DNA from: Robiginitomaculum sp.
GTDB lineage: Bacteria; Pseudomonadota; Alphaproteobacteria; Caulobacterales; Maricaulaceae
Reading direction: 5' to 3'
NCBI GenBank assembly: GCA_021776525.1
Contig: JAJFFT010000006.1
Coordinates: forward strand, 620,001 to 684,000
Length of the DNA stretch: 64,000 bases
Below the pieces are notes generated by a model. That model was not told where the DNA came from. It was given only the letters and a program-made list of their open reading frames with translations, and did not search any database. The position numbers and the translations under genes are program-made. This document shows, piece by piece, positions 26,741-34,662 of the stretch (positions are counted from its first letter, which is position 1; each line of letters begins with the position of its first letter).

Positions 26741-28142
26741 ACGCTTTACCGGCATCCAGAATATGCTGGAAAAAATTATCTATATCGGCGTTGTCCACCG
26801 CATCATTGGCAATCAAAAGGCGGATAGAAACGCGACCCTTTATGGTGCACAGCCCGACCATGGCGGTGCCGCTCTCATAGAGGCGCTGGCGAATGGCGCT
26901 GTTCAGATCATCCTCGTCCATGCCATCCGGGGCGCGGTGGATAAAATTGATATTAAAGCTTTCTCGGGGCACCAACATTTCAAGCTGAGGGGTTTTTTGC
27001 ACCACCCCTTCGGCATAAGCGGCCTTGGCGAGAAAGCATTCTATACGAGCAACAAAGCCCGCGCGACCGTAAAACTTCCACGATAAAAACAGCTTTAATA
27101 TATCCACATGACGCCCGCATTGCAGCGATAACGCCCCCAGGTCTGCGGGGCGTTCATTATCCTGGCCCCGGAAAATATAATCATCATTGCCGCTATTGAC
27201 CGTGGCTTGCAAAATTCCGGCGCGGTTGTTGATCAGCAATAGATTACAGACCATCGGAATGCTGTGCATTTTATGAAAGTCAAAGGTGAAGCTATCGGCC
27301 TGATCAAGTCCCGGCAGGTATTGCTCGGTTAGCTCTTTTGACAGAAAAACCGTGCCGCCCCAGGCCCCATCCACATGCACCCACAGATCCAGACTTAAAC
27401 GATCACGCAGCGCACAAATTTCGCCCACCGGGTCATAGGCGCCGCGCACCGTGGTTGCCGCCGTTGTGCCAATGAAGAACGGGATTTTACCTGCTGCCTT
27501 GGCGGCAAGAATAGCCTCTTCCAGTGCCTCCAGACGCATGCGCCCATGACCGTCCACAGGCACTTTGATCAGGTTTTCAGCGCCAATGCCCAACACATTG
27601 ACCGCCTTATCCATGGAATAATGCGCCTCGGCATTGACGAAGGCGACCAATGGCGGCGTACCAAAAAGGCCGTCCTTCTTGGCACTTTGCACCACCAGAT
27701 TACGCGCCGCCATCATGGCCACCAGATTGCCATTGGACGAGCCCGTGGTCATTTGCCCCTCGCCATTGTCAAACCCTGCCAGGCTAAGAAATTCGTCGAT
27801 CAGGTATTTTTCCATCTCGGTAGAGACAGGCGCAGATTCAAACGTACAGGCCGAGGTGTGGGCAATGGTGCTGATGAACTCGCCAATCATGGCCGGCATG
27901 TTGGCATCTGCCCACATACGGTTCCAAAATTGTGGGTGCCCGGTTTTGACCGCATAGCGCAAATATTCATCAACCCAAGCAAACAGGGCGTCATAATCGT
28001 AAGGCGGGCTCTGGCGTTTCAAGTTCAGTTTATCACGTAAGTTTTGCGGTGATTCATAGGCCACCACAGGGCCGTTTTTCTGTTCTGCCCGATAGGTCTT
28101 CAGAATATCAAACAGCCGGGCGAACGCATCAGAATCGGTCAT
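26715..28142 (-). CDS. PLP-dependent group II amino-acid decarboxylase
   Basis: A 475-residue pyridoxal-phosphate enzyme of the glutamate/tyrosine/aromatic amino acid decarboxylase family. The PLP-binding lysine lies in SFTFDFHKMHSIPM (H-K pair). Upstream, TTGSSNGNLVAMMAARN and WVHVDGAWGG contribute phosphate and ring contacts. I use the ATG at 28142 (MTDSDAFARLF), because the 25 residues encoded upstream look non-conserved. The substrate cannot be assigned; candidates are glutamate, 2,4-diaminobutyrate or an aromatic amino acid. Its stop lies within the end of the kelch gene on the other strand. Confidence 0.88.
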   Translation of the reverse strand: MTDSDAFARLFDILKTYRAEQKNGPVVAYESPQNLRDKLNLKRQSPPYDYDALFAWVDEYLRYAVKTGHPQFWNRMWADANMPAMIGEFISTIAHTSACTFESAPVSTEMEKYLIDEFLSLAGFDNGEGQMTTGSSNGNLVAMMAARNLVVQSAKKDGLFGTPPLVAFVNAEAHYSMDKAVNVLGIGAENLIKVPVDGHGRMRLEALEEAILAAKAAGKIPFFIGTTAATTVRGAYDPVGEICALRDRLSLDLWVHVDGAWGGTVFLSKELTEQYLPGLDQADSFTFDFHKMHSIPMVCNLLLINNRAGILQATVNSGNDDYIFRGQDNERPADLGALSLQCGRHVDILKLFLSWKFYGRAGFVARIECFLAKAAYAEGVVQKTPQLEMLVPRESFNINFIHRAPDGMDEDDLNSAIRQRLYESGTAMVGLCTIKGRVSIRLLIANDAVDNADIDNFFQHILDAGKAFIDAAAKG

Positions 28143-28309
28143 GTAAATGCTTCGGTTTTCTGTAAAATTAGACCATACCACCCTTGGTGAAATTGAAAAG
28201 CCTGTGCAGTTAAACAAGTTTAGTTTGTCTATAAAAGAAAGTAAGAGTTATTATTCATGAATGATGTATTTGAAGTAAACTCATAAAGAGTCGCTATTGT
28301 TGCGCTTGA

Positions 28310-29872
28310 ATGCTACCGTACTTCCTAACGGGGAGATTACGGGTGTTATTTCGGGGAAAGGCTCGCTCAAGACGGGCCAATGCGCGTGGTCGTGCAGATC
28401 ATTCACGACCGCATTACACAGGTGTTCGCGGCGCACAAATACATGTGCTAAGCCGTCGTGCTGCGGCGCGGGCCGCGGGGGCGTTGCGCCATGCCGACCC
28501 ATTAGCCACGGCGGCCATCGGTCTGACGCGTATGCAAATCGTTGCGTTGTATGGCCTTTTGGCCATGACCGGTGGGCTATTATGCTTGGCGCCCTACAGT
28601 ATGGCTATACTGGTCCATCATGCCTTGTGGGCCTTCTTTGCGGCATCCATTGTTTTTCGTGCCGTTTTATTGACCTTGCCTGCGCCTGATTATGCCTCTG
28701 GGGCGTTTCCAGCAAAAGATGATCTTCCGGTCTATACTGTACTGATCCCGCTATATCAGGAAACCGAAGTGTTAGAGGTTTTGCAAAATGCCGTCGATGG
28801 TTTGCATTACCCGACAGCGAAATTGGATATAAAACTGCTCTTGGAGGCCGACGACATAGCCACCATTCGGGCTGTGGCTCGATTGCCTCTTGGGCCTCAT
28901 TGGGAGGTGCTTATTGTGCCAGATGTAGGCCCAAAAACTAAACCCAAAGCCTTGAACGCCGGGCTAAGCCGGGCACGAGGCGCGTTTGTGACGATTTACG
29001 ATGCCGAGGATCGCCCGCATCCCGATCAGCTTATGCACGCGGCGCGGGCCTTTGCGGCTGATCAGAGCGGCCGGCTGGGCTGTGTACAGGCCCCACTGGG
29101 GTATTATAACGCTGCCCAGAACTGGCTGACACAGCAGTTTGCGCTGGAATATGCTGCCCATTTTCAGGTCCTGGTTCCGGCTATGTCACGTCTTGGCCTG
29201 CCCTTTCCTTTGGGCGGAACCAGTAATCATTTTCGCCTCTGCGCCCTGCGGGCTGTCGGTGGGTGGGATCCTTATAACGTGACCGAAGATGCCGATCTGG
29301 GTTATCGCCTCAATGCCAATGGCTGGCGATTGGGGGTGATTGCCCCGCCAACGGGGGAAGAGGCTGTGTCGCGTATTCTGCCCTGGCGACGCCAACGATC
29401 GCGCTGGCTCAAAGGTTATGTGCAGACTATGGGGGTGCATATGCGCCGCCCGGCCAAAGAAAACGCGCTGGCCGGGGCATTCTCCATGGCTGCGACATTG
29501 GGCACAGCGGTTATTGCGGCCTTGGGTCATGCCTCGTTTATGATCATTATGGCCGGGCTGTTGCTGCTTGGTCCCCGGTTTGGACCTGTCTTTCCCGTTA
29601 TTGATTTTGGCTTGGCCGTGGCCGGGCTCCTGGTGGGTATAAGCGTACTGGCGGTGGGGGCAAAGCGGGCCGGACTGGCCTTTTCTTTTTGGGACTTACC
29701 GGGGGCTGTGCTCTATTGGCCATTGCAAAGCTGGGCCATGGCCAAGGCCATATGGGATCTTTTCGCCCGGCCCTTTCATTGGGAAAAAACCACCCACGGC
29801 CAATGCCCGCAATTGGCGGTGTTGATCGCACCTGTGTCGCCTCTTGATCAACGCAGGCAAATGCACACATAA
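28310..29872 (+). CDS. Membrane family-2 glycosyltransferase (cellulose-synthase-like)
   Basis: A 520-residue processive-type GT2. The N-terminal ~75 residues are basic, then come two membrane helices. The catalytic domain starts at YTVLIPLYQETEVLEVLQ and contains TIYDAEDRPHPDQ (D-x-D), NVTEDADLGYR (T-E-D catalytic base) and PWRRQRSRWLKGYVQ (QxxRW-like). Several helices follow, and FHWEKTTHGQ near the end matches the C-terminal W-x-K-T-x-H-G of related exopolysaccharide GT2 enzymes. The start is uncertain: an ATG at 28310 is used, but a later start is possible. It makes an undefined surface glycan. Confidence 0.87.
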   Translation: MLPYFLTGRLRVLFRGKARSRRANARGRADHSRPHYTGVRGAQIHVLSRRAAARAAGALRHADPLATAAIGLTRMQIVALYGLLAMTGGLLCLAPYSMAILVHHALWAFFAASIVFRAVLLTLPAPDYASGAFPAKDDLPVYTVLIPLYQETEVLEVLQNAVDGLHYPTAKLDIKLLLEADDIATIRAVARLPLGPHWEVLIVPDVGPKTKPKALNAGLSRARGAFVTIYDAEDRPHPDQLMHAARAFAADQSGRLGCVQAPLGYYNAAQNWLTQQFALEYAAHFQVLVPAMSRLGLPFPLGGTSNHFRLCALRAVGGWDPYNVTEDADLGYRLNANGWRLGVIAPPTGEEAVSRILPWRRQRSRWLKGYVQTMGVHMRRPAKENALAGAFSMAATLGTAVIAALGHASFMIIMAGLLLLGPRFGPVFPVIDFGLAVAGLLVGISVLAVGAKRAGLAFSFWDLPGAVLYWPLQSWAMAKAIWDLFARPFHWEKTTHGQCPQLAVLIAPVSPLDQRRQMHT

Positions 29873-29878
29873 AGCGCC

Positions 29879-30094
29879 ATGACGGTTTCAACGACTTTGA
29901 TAGTTCTGGCCCTTTCGGTGGGCCTCTTTGCGCTGGGGGCATGGCGCGACAGTCGCCCGCGCGAAGCCGGAAACCCCCGGCTGTTCAGCTGGAAGCCGGT
30001 TTATATGATCGCCCTCGTTGTGGGTATTTTGATGCTGGTGCATTTGGCCAATATGATTGGCTTTGAGACGGGCAAGGGCCGCGGCCGGTTTTAG
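29879..30094 (+). CDS. Small two-helix membrane protein
   Basis: A 71-residue protein begins 6 nt after the glycosyltransferase stop, so the two are probably co-translated. Residues 6-22 (TLIVLALSVGLFALGAW) and 42-59 (MIALVVGILMLVHLANMI) are two membrane spans; a basic loop with DSRPREAGNPRL lies between, and the tail is KGRGRF. No family is recognised. It may assist the upstream glycosyltransferase, but this is inference from position. Confidence 0.6.
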   Translation: MTVSTTLIVLALSVGLFALGAWRDSRPREAGNPRLFSWKPVYMIALVVGILMLVHLANMIGFETGKGRGRF

Positions 30095-30238
30095 GTGTTA
30101 CATTGCGATCTTGCGTAACGGGGTACGCTCCGGCACACTTGCGCCATAAGGCAATCATTTGAATAAGTAGCATCCGGGATGACACGCCTTAAGAATGATC
30201 GAGCATTAGAGGCCAGAAAATGACCCTTCGCCTACTGA

Positions 30239-30715
30239 TTATGGGGCCTTATGAGCTTCCAGCTCGATCTCGATCATAAATTCTGGCAGGGCAAGGCCCT
30301 TGACCTCCAGCCAGCTTCCGGTCGGGAATTGCTTGGTGTATATGGTGTTTCTGTAAGCGGACACTTCCAGGAATTTTGCCATCTGGGTGGTAAAGACGTT
30401 CTCGACGACGACATCATCGAAGCTATAGCCATAATGCGCCAGCACCTTGCCCAGATCATCATAGGCATTTTTCATCTGCTGTTCCAGATCGCCAATGGCG
30501 GTCGGATTGCCCTTGGCATCCATACTGACGGCACCCGAAATTTTGATGTCATTGCCAATTTTGACAGCATGGGTATATCCGTAGGCCTTTTCGACCTCCG
30601 GACGTAAATTGAAGTATTCTGGCGCTTCAGTCTTTGAGACTCTGCTTTGGTCCGCGCAGCCTGACAGTATCAGTAACGCGATCGCCCCCACGTATAGTCG
30701 TGCAGAATGTTTCAT
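30239..30715 (-). CDS. RidA (YjgF/YER057c) family lipoprotein
   Basis: A 158-residue protein joining a lipoprotein signal (LLILSGCAD) to a RidA-type fold. The family is normally cytoplasmic and hydrolyses reactive enamines. The fold is recognised from HAVKIGNDIKISGAVSMDA, NAYDDLGKVLAHYGYSFDDV, VFTT and LPEFMIEIELEAHK. The usual PAR segment, whose Arg is essential in RidA itself, is PTG here (KQFPTGSWLEV), so classical deaminase activity is doubtful. It lies between a small membrane protein and an exported M24 peptidase with no shared operon. A periplasmic or outer-membrane location is predicted. Confidence 0.82.
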   Translation of the reverse strand: MKHSARLYVGAIALLILSGCADQSRVSKTEAPEYFNLRPEVEKAYGYTHAVKIGNDIKISGAVSMDAKGNPTAIGDLEQQMKNAYDDLGKVLAHYGYSFDDVVVENVFTTQMAKFLEVSAYRNTIYTKQFPTGSWLEVKGLALPEFMIEIELEAHKAP

Positions 30716-30793
30716 TATATGCCCCCGTATTTGTGCGCAATAAACCCTATTTGGGGAAAGGGGGCAACGGCTTATAAAGCGTGTGTGCTACTT

Positions 30794-32134
30794 TTATTTG
30801 ATCAAATGAAAACGGGTTTGGCGACCATCAATATAACGCACATTTTCTCCGTCAAAAAACGCATCTTCTTCCAGCATGATGCGAATTTCCTGGTCCTCCC
30901 ATTCGGGGATTGTCACCAGGGCCGATAACTCGATTGACCAGGCGGCATTTGCATTGATCGGATAATCCCCGCCGCTTTTTACACCGTCCTGTTGGTCCCA
31001 CATACCAATGGTTGCCCCGGCCCCATGGCCATGAAAACCGATGGGGTGGGTGTAAACCCAGGGCTTGATACCCTCTGCAATGGCTGCGGCGCGTGTTTTG
31101 GCCAGCACCGCATTGCCGCCCATGCCGGTCTTGAAATTACTGGTCAGAATGTCCTGTAAACGATTGCCCACCGCCAGTGCGTTTTTCAGGCCGGTTGGCG
31201 CATCCTTTTCGCCGGGTCTCAGCACATAGGCATGGTGCTGGGTGTCAGAATTGAGGCCCATATAGGTGATGCCAAAATCCAGATGAATCAGGTCTCCGGG
31301 CTGGATCACATCGGCGCTGTCAGTATCAAACAGGGTCAACATGCCGGTATCGCTTTGGGCGGGGTTGTGGCGCTGTATTGCAATAGAGGGGTGAAACCAT
31401 GTGGTGACGCCATGCGCCCGGATGGTATCGCGAAACCACCAGACAAGATCAGTCACCGTGGTTGTGCCGGGCGTGATGGTTTTGGATGACAGGCCCTCAT
31501 AAATGATGGCGTGGGCCAGCCCGACAATATGCGGATAATACTCCATTTCCGCAGGCGTACGCCGTTCCAGCCAGCCAATGGCCAGCGCCGGGTCAAAGGT
31601 CAGGCGGCTTTGCCATTTTTGACCCAGCGTTTTGACGAGGCGCTGGTGCTGGCTGTGGGTCAGACCATCGGCCAGAGCGAAGGTGTCCGAGACATTGACG
31701 GCAATTTTTTTAGGGTCACGTTCGGCGATGATATCGGCCAGACGTTTCCATTGATCAGGCTCAGCTTCGGGGTCCCAGGCGGCCTTGAACACTTCACCCA
31801 CCGCATAACGGCTGACCGCCAAACGCTCGACGTTCTGCCCATCGTCGTAAAACACCAAAATGGTTTGCCGCCGCGCCGACATCCAGTCAGACGGCAACAT
31901 AGTGGTCAGCACCGGATCGTCATTATATTCACGCGCCAGGACCAGCCACATATCAATGCCGCGCTCGCGCATCAAAGCCGGGACCAGCGTATCAAGCCGG
32001 GTTTTCAGCCATTGGTCACGCAGCCCGGCGCGCTCCTGCATGGAAAAGACGGTGGGGTAGGTGCTGGTTTCTGTTGCCTTGACCGAAACGGTGGGCGCGG
32101 CCAGTAACACCATTATGCTCAGCAGGGTTTTCAT
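30794..32134 (-). CDS. Exported M24-family (Xaa-Pro aminopeptidase-like) metallopeptidase
   Basis: A 446-residue pita-bread-fold peptidase with an N-terminal signal peptide (KTLLSIMVLLAAPTVSVKA). Metal-ligand positions are visible: LIHLDFGITYMGLNSDTQ (two Asp), THPIGFHGHGAG (His), AWSIELSALV (Glu) and IMLEEDAFF (Glu). Family members remove residues N-terminal to proline or act as creatinases or prolidases. The signal peptide makes this a periplasmic member. It is 79 nt from the RidA-like gene and 20 nt from the GNAT gene, but its start has only a weak ribosome binding site, so operon membership is unclear. Confidence 0.88.
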   Translation of the reverse strand: MKTLLSIMVLLAAPTVSVKATETSTYPTVFSMQERAGLRDQWLKTRLDTLVPALMRERGIDMWLVLAREYNDDPVLTTMLPSDWMSARRQTILVFYDDGQNVERLAVSRYAVGEVFKAAWDPEAEPDQWKRLADIIAERDPKKIAVNVSDTFALADGLTHSQHQRLVKTLGQKWQSRLTFDPALAIGWLERRTPAEMEYYPHIVGLAHAIIYEGLSSKTITPGTTTVTDLVWWFRDTIRAHGVTTWFHPSIAIQRHNPAQSDTGMLTLFDTDSADVIQPGDLIHLDFGITYMGLNSDTQHHAYVLRPGEKDAPTGLKNALAVGNRLQDILTSNFKTGMGGNAVLAKTRAAAIAEGIKPWVYTHPIGFHGHGAGATIGMWDQQDGVKSGGDYPINANAAWSIELSALVTIPEWEDQEIRIMLEEDAFFDGENVRYIDGRQTRFHLIK

Positions 32135-32154
32135 TATGCGCCTTGTTTCTGTTT

Positions 32155-32613
32155 CTACAGGTCTACCGTCATGAAACAGCTTAGAGGGTCAAGACGGTAA
32201 TCGGCAAATGGATTGCAATATTCAAACCCGTAACGACGATAGAGGGCCTGCGCTGGGGCGAATTCGTCCTGGGTTCCGGTTTCCAGACTAAGCCGTCTAT
32301 AGGATCGCTGGCGCGCTGTTTCGATGATGTGCCCTAACAAGCGCGAAGCAACGCCTTTTCTGTGGTGGCTTTTATGGGTGCGCATGGATTTTATTTCTCC
32401 GTGGGAGCTATTGATCTCCTTTAAGGCACCACACCCCAATAAATGCCCGTTCTGCCGTGCCACCCAAAACGTCATGTCCGGGGCTTTCAAGGCTTCCAGA
32501 CCCAGCGTGTGATTGCTTTCGGGCGGTGAAATGCCTGCCATATCATGCAAATGCGCCGTAACGAGCGCCACCACATCTGGTTTGCCAAGGTCTTCGTTAA
32601 TGATGTGGATCAC
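32155..32613 (-). CDS. GNAT-family N-acetyltransferase, SoxR-linked
   Basis: A 152-residue GCN5-type acetyltransferase. The acetyl-CoA pyrophosphate loop is HRKGVASRL (R/Q-x-x-G-x-A/G). The preceding strand (GCGALKEINSSHGEIKSM) and the C-terminal ALYRRYGFEYC motif are standard. The acceptor is unknown; the sequence resembles the PhnO/YsnE-like group that acetylates small molecules. It overlaps the VOC gene by 4 nt and sits behind a SoxR-type promoter, so it is expected to rise with redox-cycling drugs or nitric oxide. Confidence 0.88.
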   Translation of the reverse strand: MIHIINEDLGKPDVVALVTAHLHDMAGISPPESNHTLGLEALKAPDMTFWVARQNGHLLGCGALKEINSSHGEIKSMRTHKSHHRKGVASRLLGHIIETARQRSYRRLSLETGTQDEFAPAQALYRRYGFEYCNPFADYRLDPLSCFMTVDL

Positions 32614-33068
32614 TTCATCAGGCTTCCGTTTTCAGACATCTTTCCCAACAGTGTAAAAAAACTTTGCCGCCATGGATAGGTCTTGGGTTGATAACTGACC
32701 ACTTCAAACTCAATCCCATCAGAATCGCGAAAGTAAAACCGTCGGCCCGGCTCATATTCTCCAAAATTATAGGTTTCAAACCCGGCTCTGTTGACTCTGC
32801 GCTCGACCTTTTCCAGATCATCAACCACAACCCCCACATGGTTCAGACCTTTGGCGTGTTTGCCTTCGCCCCTTTCTGGTTGTGATGGTGAACCTTTAGA
32901 ATAAACCGCAAGGTATGAGTTCTTTCCACCGACATGAACGGTATGCCCGCTGTTTGTGGCTTTGCCTGACCATCGGATGGTCCAACCGAACAAGGCGCTC
33001 AGGCGCTCAGCGGTTTTGCCCGGGTTACTGACGGTGATGTTGATATGTTCCAATATGCCTGCGGTCAT
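32610..33068 (-). CDS. VOC (glyoxalase/bleomycin-resistance) family protein, SoxR-linked
   Basis: A 152-residue VOC protein. The N-terminal GILEHINITVSNPGKTAERL and C-terminal GLNHVGVVVDDLEKVERR, with FYFRDSDGIEFEVVSY at the end, are the two beta-alpha-beta-beta-beta halves, with His and Glu metal-ligand candidates. Functions in the family range from methylglyoxal detoxification to antibiotic binding. The promoter upstream has a SoxR box (33121-33142), so this is the first gene of a predicted SoxR target operon with the GNAT gene. Frame and spacing make it the translation-coupled partner of GNAT. Confidence 0.88.
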   Translation of the reverse strand: MTAGILEHINITVSNPGKTAERLSALFGWTIRWSGKATNSGHTVHVGGKNSYLAVYSKGSPSQPERGEGKHAKGLNHVGVVVDDLEKVERRVNRAGFETYNFGEYEPGRRFYFRDSDGIEFEVVSYQPKTYPWRQSFFTLLGKMSENGSLMK

Positions 33069-33113
33069 AATCTTTTCCTGTTTTTTATTGTGACGTATTT
33101 TCTCACTTGCCTC

Positions 33114-33144
33114 AGCCTACGACCTCAAGTTAACTTGAGGTCAA
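33114..33144 (-). promoter_or_regulatory. SoxR-type promoter (19-bp spacer) for the VOC-GNAT operon
   Basis: Reading the minus strand, a -35 TTGACC (33144-33139) is followed by a 19-bp spacer and a -10 TAGGCT (33119-33114). The overlong spacer is the mark of MerR/SoxR-activated promoters, which need DNA distortion to be used. The TTGACC-TCAAG-GTTAAC... arrangement matches the architecture of the E. coli soxS promoter. Transcription would start about 40 nt before the VOC start codon at 33068. Confidence 0.75.
33121..33142. promoter_or_regulatory. SoxR operator (22-bp perfect palindrome)
   Basis: GACCTCAAGTT paired with AACTTGAGGTC is a perfect inverted repeat. Its core CCTCAAGTTAACTTGAGG is identical to the SoxR box of the E. 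coli soxS promoter. It lies between the divergent soxR and VOC-GNAT genes, inside the long spacer of the VOC promoter. Confidence 0.9.
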
Positions 33145-33166
33145 GAGGTTTTTTCAGGAGGCGTAT

Positions 33167-33625
33167 ATGCCCTTGCCACGCAAGGTTTTTTTGATCGGAA
33201 AAGTTGCGGCCAGAACCGGAATATCGGTTTCGGCCATTCGTCATTACGAGGCCGAGGGGCTTATAAAGTCCATGCGGGACCAAGGTGGTCGGCGGGTTTT
33301 CGCTCCGGCTGATATTCGTCGCATATCCTTTATCATCATCACCCAGAAACTGGGGTTCTCACTTAAGGAAATTCGCGCAGAGCTTGGCTTGCTGCCAGAT
33401 GGACGCACGCCAACAAAGCGGGATTGGGAACGCATGAGCCGCAGCTTTGGGCATAAAATCGATGACCGTATCAAGACGTTGGAACTGTTGAGGGAAAAGC
33501 TCACCGGCTGCATCGGGTGCGGGTGTTTGTCCTTGAAAAAATGCGCGCTTTATAACACCAAAGACATTGCCGGCCAGCGCGGTTCTGGCCCGCGATATTT
33601 GATGGGAGACAAGCCTGCAACTTGA
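33167..33625 (+). CDS. soxR: Redox-sensing transcription activator SoxR
   Basis: A 152-residue MerR-family regulator. The N-terminal helix-turn-helix is KVAARTGISVSAIRHYEAEG followed by RRVFAPADIRRISFI. The C-terminal iron-sulfur loop CIGCGCLSLKKC has the SoxR spacing C-x2-C-x-C-x5-C for a [2Fe-2S] cluster. Oxidation of the cluster by redox-cycling agents activates transcription. An AGGAGG ribosome binding site precedes the ATG at 33167. It is divergent from, and shares a 98-bp intergenic region with, the VOC-GNAT operon that it most likely controls. No soxS is present, as expected outside enteric bacteria. Confidence 0.96.
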   Translation: MPLPRKVFLIGKVAARTGISVSAIRHYEAEGLIKSMRDQGGRRVFAPADIRRISFIIITQKLGFSLKEIRAELGLLPDGRTPTKRDWERMSRSFGHKIDDRIKTLELLREKLTGCIGCGCLSLKKCALYNTKDIAGQRGSGPRYLMGDKPAT

Positions 33626-33652
33626 CGTATGTCAGGCGGGGTGGGATATAAG
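33622..33652 (+). promoter_or_regulatory. Candidate promoter upstream of leader peptide and SDR gene
   Basis: TTGACG (33622-33627) and TATAAG (33647-33652) are good -35 and -10 matches, separated by 19 bp, or 18 bp if ATATAA is used. The predicted start near 33659 would put the leader-peptide ribosome binding site GAGGAG almost at the 5' end of the RNA. The -35 overlaps the soxR stop codon. Confidence 0.45.
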
Positions 33653-33673
33653 ACCATCTTGAGGAGAAAGACT

Positions 33674-33697
33674 ATGAACAAGCGTAACCGCTCGTAA
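33674..33697 (+). CDS. Seven-codon leader peptide MNKRNRS
   Basis: ATG at 33674 to TAA at 33695-33697 encodes MNKRNRS and is preceded by the strong site GAGGAG (33661-33666) with 7-nt spacing. It lies between a candidate promoter and the short-chain dehydrogenase start at 33765. The good ribosome binding site on so short a frame, with its stop inside alternative stem sequences, suggests a regulatory leader rather than a functional protein. It has two Arg and one Lys codon but no run of a single amino acid. Confidence 0.4.
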   Translation: MNKRNRS

Positions 33698-33750
33698 TCG
33701 GTAAAGACGAAACGAGGGCAAACCCACGCCCAAAATTTCTTTTCTCTTTT
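33687..33750 (+). promoter_or_regulatory. Possible attenuator-like structured leader of the SDR gene
   Basis: Three mutually related pairings are visible: ACCG (33687-33690) with CGGT (33699-33702); CTCGT (33691-33695) with ACGAG (33712-33716); and GGGC (33716-33719) with GCCC (33728-33731), followed by a T-rich run ending near 33750. The first two cannot coexist, and the last resembles a weak terminator. Translation of the leader peptide would cover the first segments. The stems are short, so this is tentative. Confidence 0.3.
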
Positions 33751-33764
33751 CAGGACAATCAAAA

Positions 33765-34544
33765 ATGACACGACTGACAGGCAAGACATGCCTTGTAACC
33801 GGTGCCGCGCGCGGTATTGGCGAGGCCATCGCATGCGCATTCATCAAAGAGGGTGCAAAGGTATATGTGACCGATATTGAAGTCGCCTCCGGCCAAAAAA
33901 CCGCGCAAAACCTCGGTGCGGCTTTTCTCAAACTGGATGTGGCCAGTGAAACCGACTGGGCACAAATCGCCAAAGCCGTTCCGAAACTGGATGTGCTGGT
34001 CAATAATGCCGGCATTACTGGCTTTGAAGACGGTGTTGTGGCGCATGATCCCGAACATGCGTCTTTGGCCGACTGGCGGGCTGTGCATGCGGTGAATACC
34101 GACGGCACGTTTTTGGGTTGCCGCTATGGCATTGCCGCCATGCGGGGTCGCGGGGCCGGTGCGATCATCAATATTTCCTCGCGCTCTGGCATGGTCGGTA
34201 TACCGGGGGCAGCGGCTTATGCTGCATCCAAGGCGGCGATCCGAAATCACAGCAAAACCGTGGCGCTTTATTGCGCACAAAACGGCCTCAATATCCGCTG
34301 TAACTCCATCCATCCGGCGGCAATCCTCACCCCGATGTGGGAGCCTATGCTGGGCGATGGCCCGGACCGTGCGGCCCGCATGAAAGCGTTTGTCGCGGAG
34401 ACACCAATGCAGCGTTTTGGCACGGCGTGCGAGGTGGCGGCACTGGCGGTTTTGCTGGCCTCGGACGAGGCGGCCTATATCACCGGGTCGGAGCTGACCA
34501 TTGATGGCGGCTTGCTTGCTGGATCGGCGGCGACACCCGGCTAA
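33765..34544 (+). CDS. Short-chain dehydrogenase/reductase
   Basis: A 259-residue classical SDR. The cofactor loop is [10 protein letters not shown] (residues 12-21), the structural NNAG motif is VNNAGITGF, the catalytic Ser is in INISSRSGM, and the Tyr-Lys pair is in [20 protein letters not shown]-like [14 protein letters not shown] ends the protein. Asp in VTDIEVASG after the second strand favours NAD over NADP. The substrate is unknown. The gene follows a leader region with a short peptide and ends just before a strong hairpin terminator. Confidence 0.93.
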   Translation: MTRLTGKTCLVTGAARGIGEAIACAFIKEGAKVYVTDIEVASGQKTAQNLGAAFLKLDVASETDWAQIAKAVPKLDVLVNNAGITGFEDGVVAHDPEHASLADWRAVHAVNTDGTFLGCRYGIAAMRGRGAGAIINISSRSGMVGIPGAAAYAASKAAIRNHSKTVALYCAQNGLNIRCNSIHPAAILTPMWEPMLGDGPDRAARMKAFVAETPMQRFGTACEVAALAVLLASDEAAYITGSELTIDGGLLAGSAATPG

Positions 34545-34560
34545 GGCAAGGCGAAGGCAT

Positions 34561-34595
34561 AAAAAGCAAAGGGGCGTTAAGCCCTTTTGCTTTTT
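34561..34595 (+). terminator. Rho-independent terminator after the SDR gene
   Basis: AAAAAGCAAAGGGGC pairs with GCCCTTTTGCTTTTT (one G-T pair) around the loop GTTAA. The downstream T-tract ends the plus-strand transcript. The A-tract upstream gives a weak reverse terminator as well. Confidence 0.85.
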
Positions 34596-34662
34596 CCTGT
34601 TAGTGCCCAGTATTTGTGGTAGAACGCCCCGCATAAACATTAAAACCGTTATTGGGGCAATA

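Noticed and set aside
33637-33730. Long-range pairing of GGCGGGGTGGG with CCCACGCC in the SDR leader
   Set aside because: If the candidate promoter at 33622-33652 is used, the first segment is not transcribed, so the pairing cannot form.
33674-33764. Known riboswitch (mini-ykkC, SAM-II) in the SDR leader
   Set aside because: I compared the ACGA and GGGC segments with those motifs and saw no convincing match.
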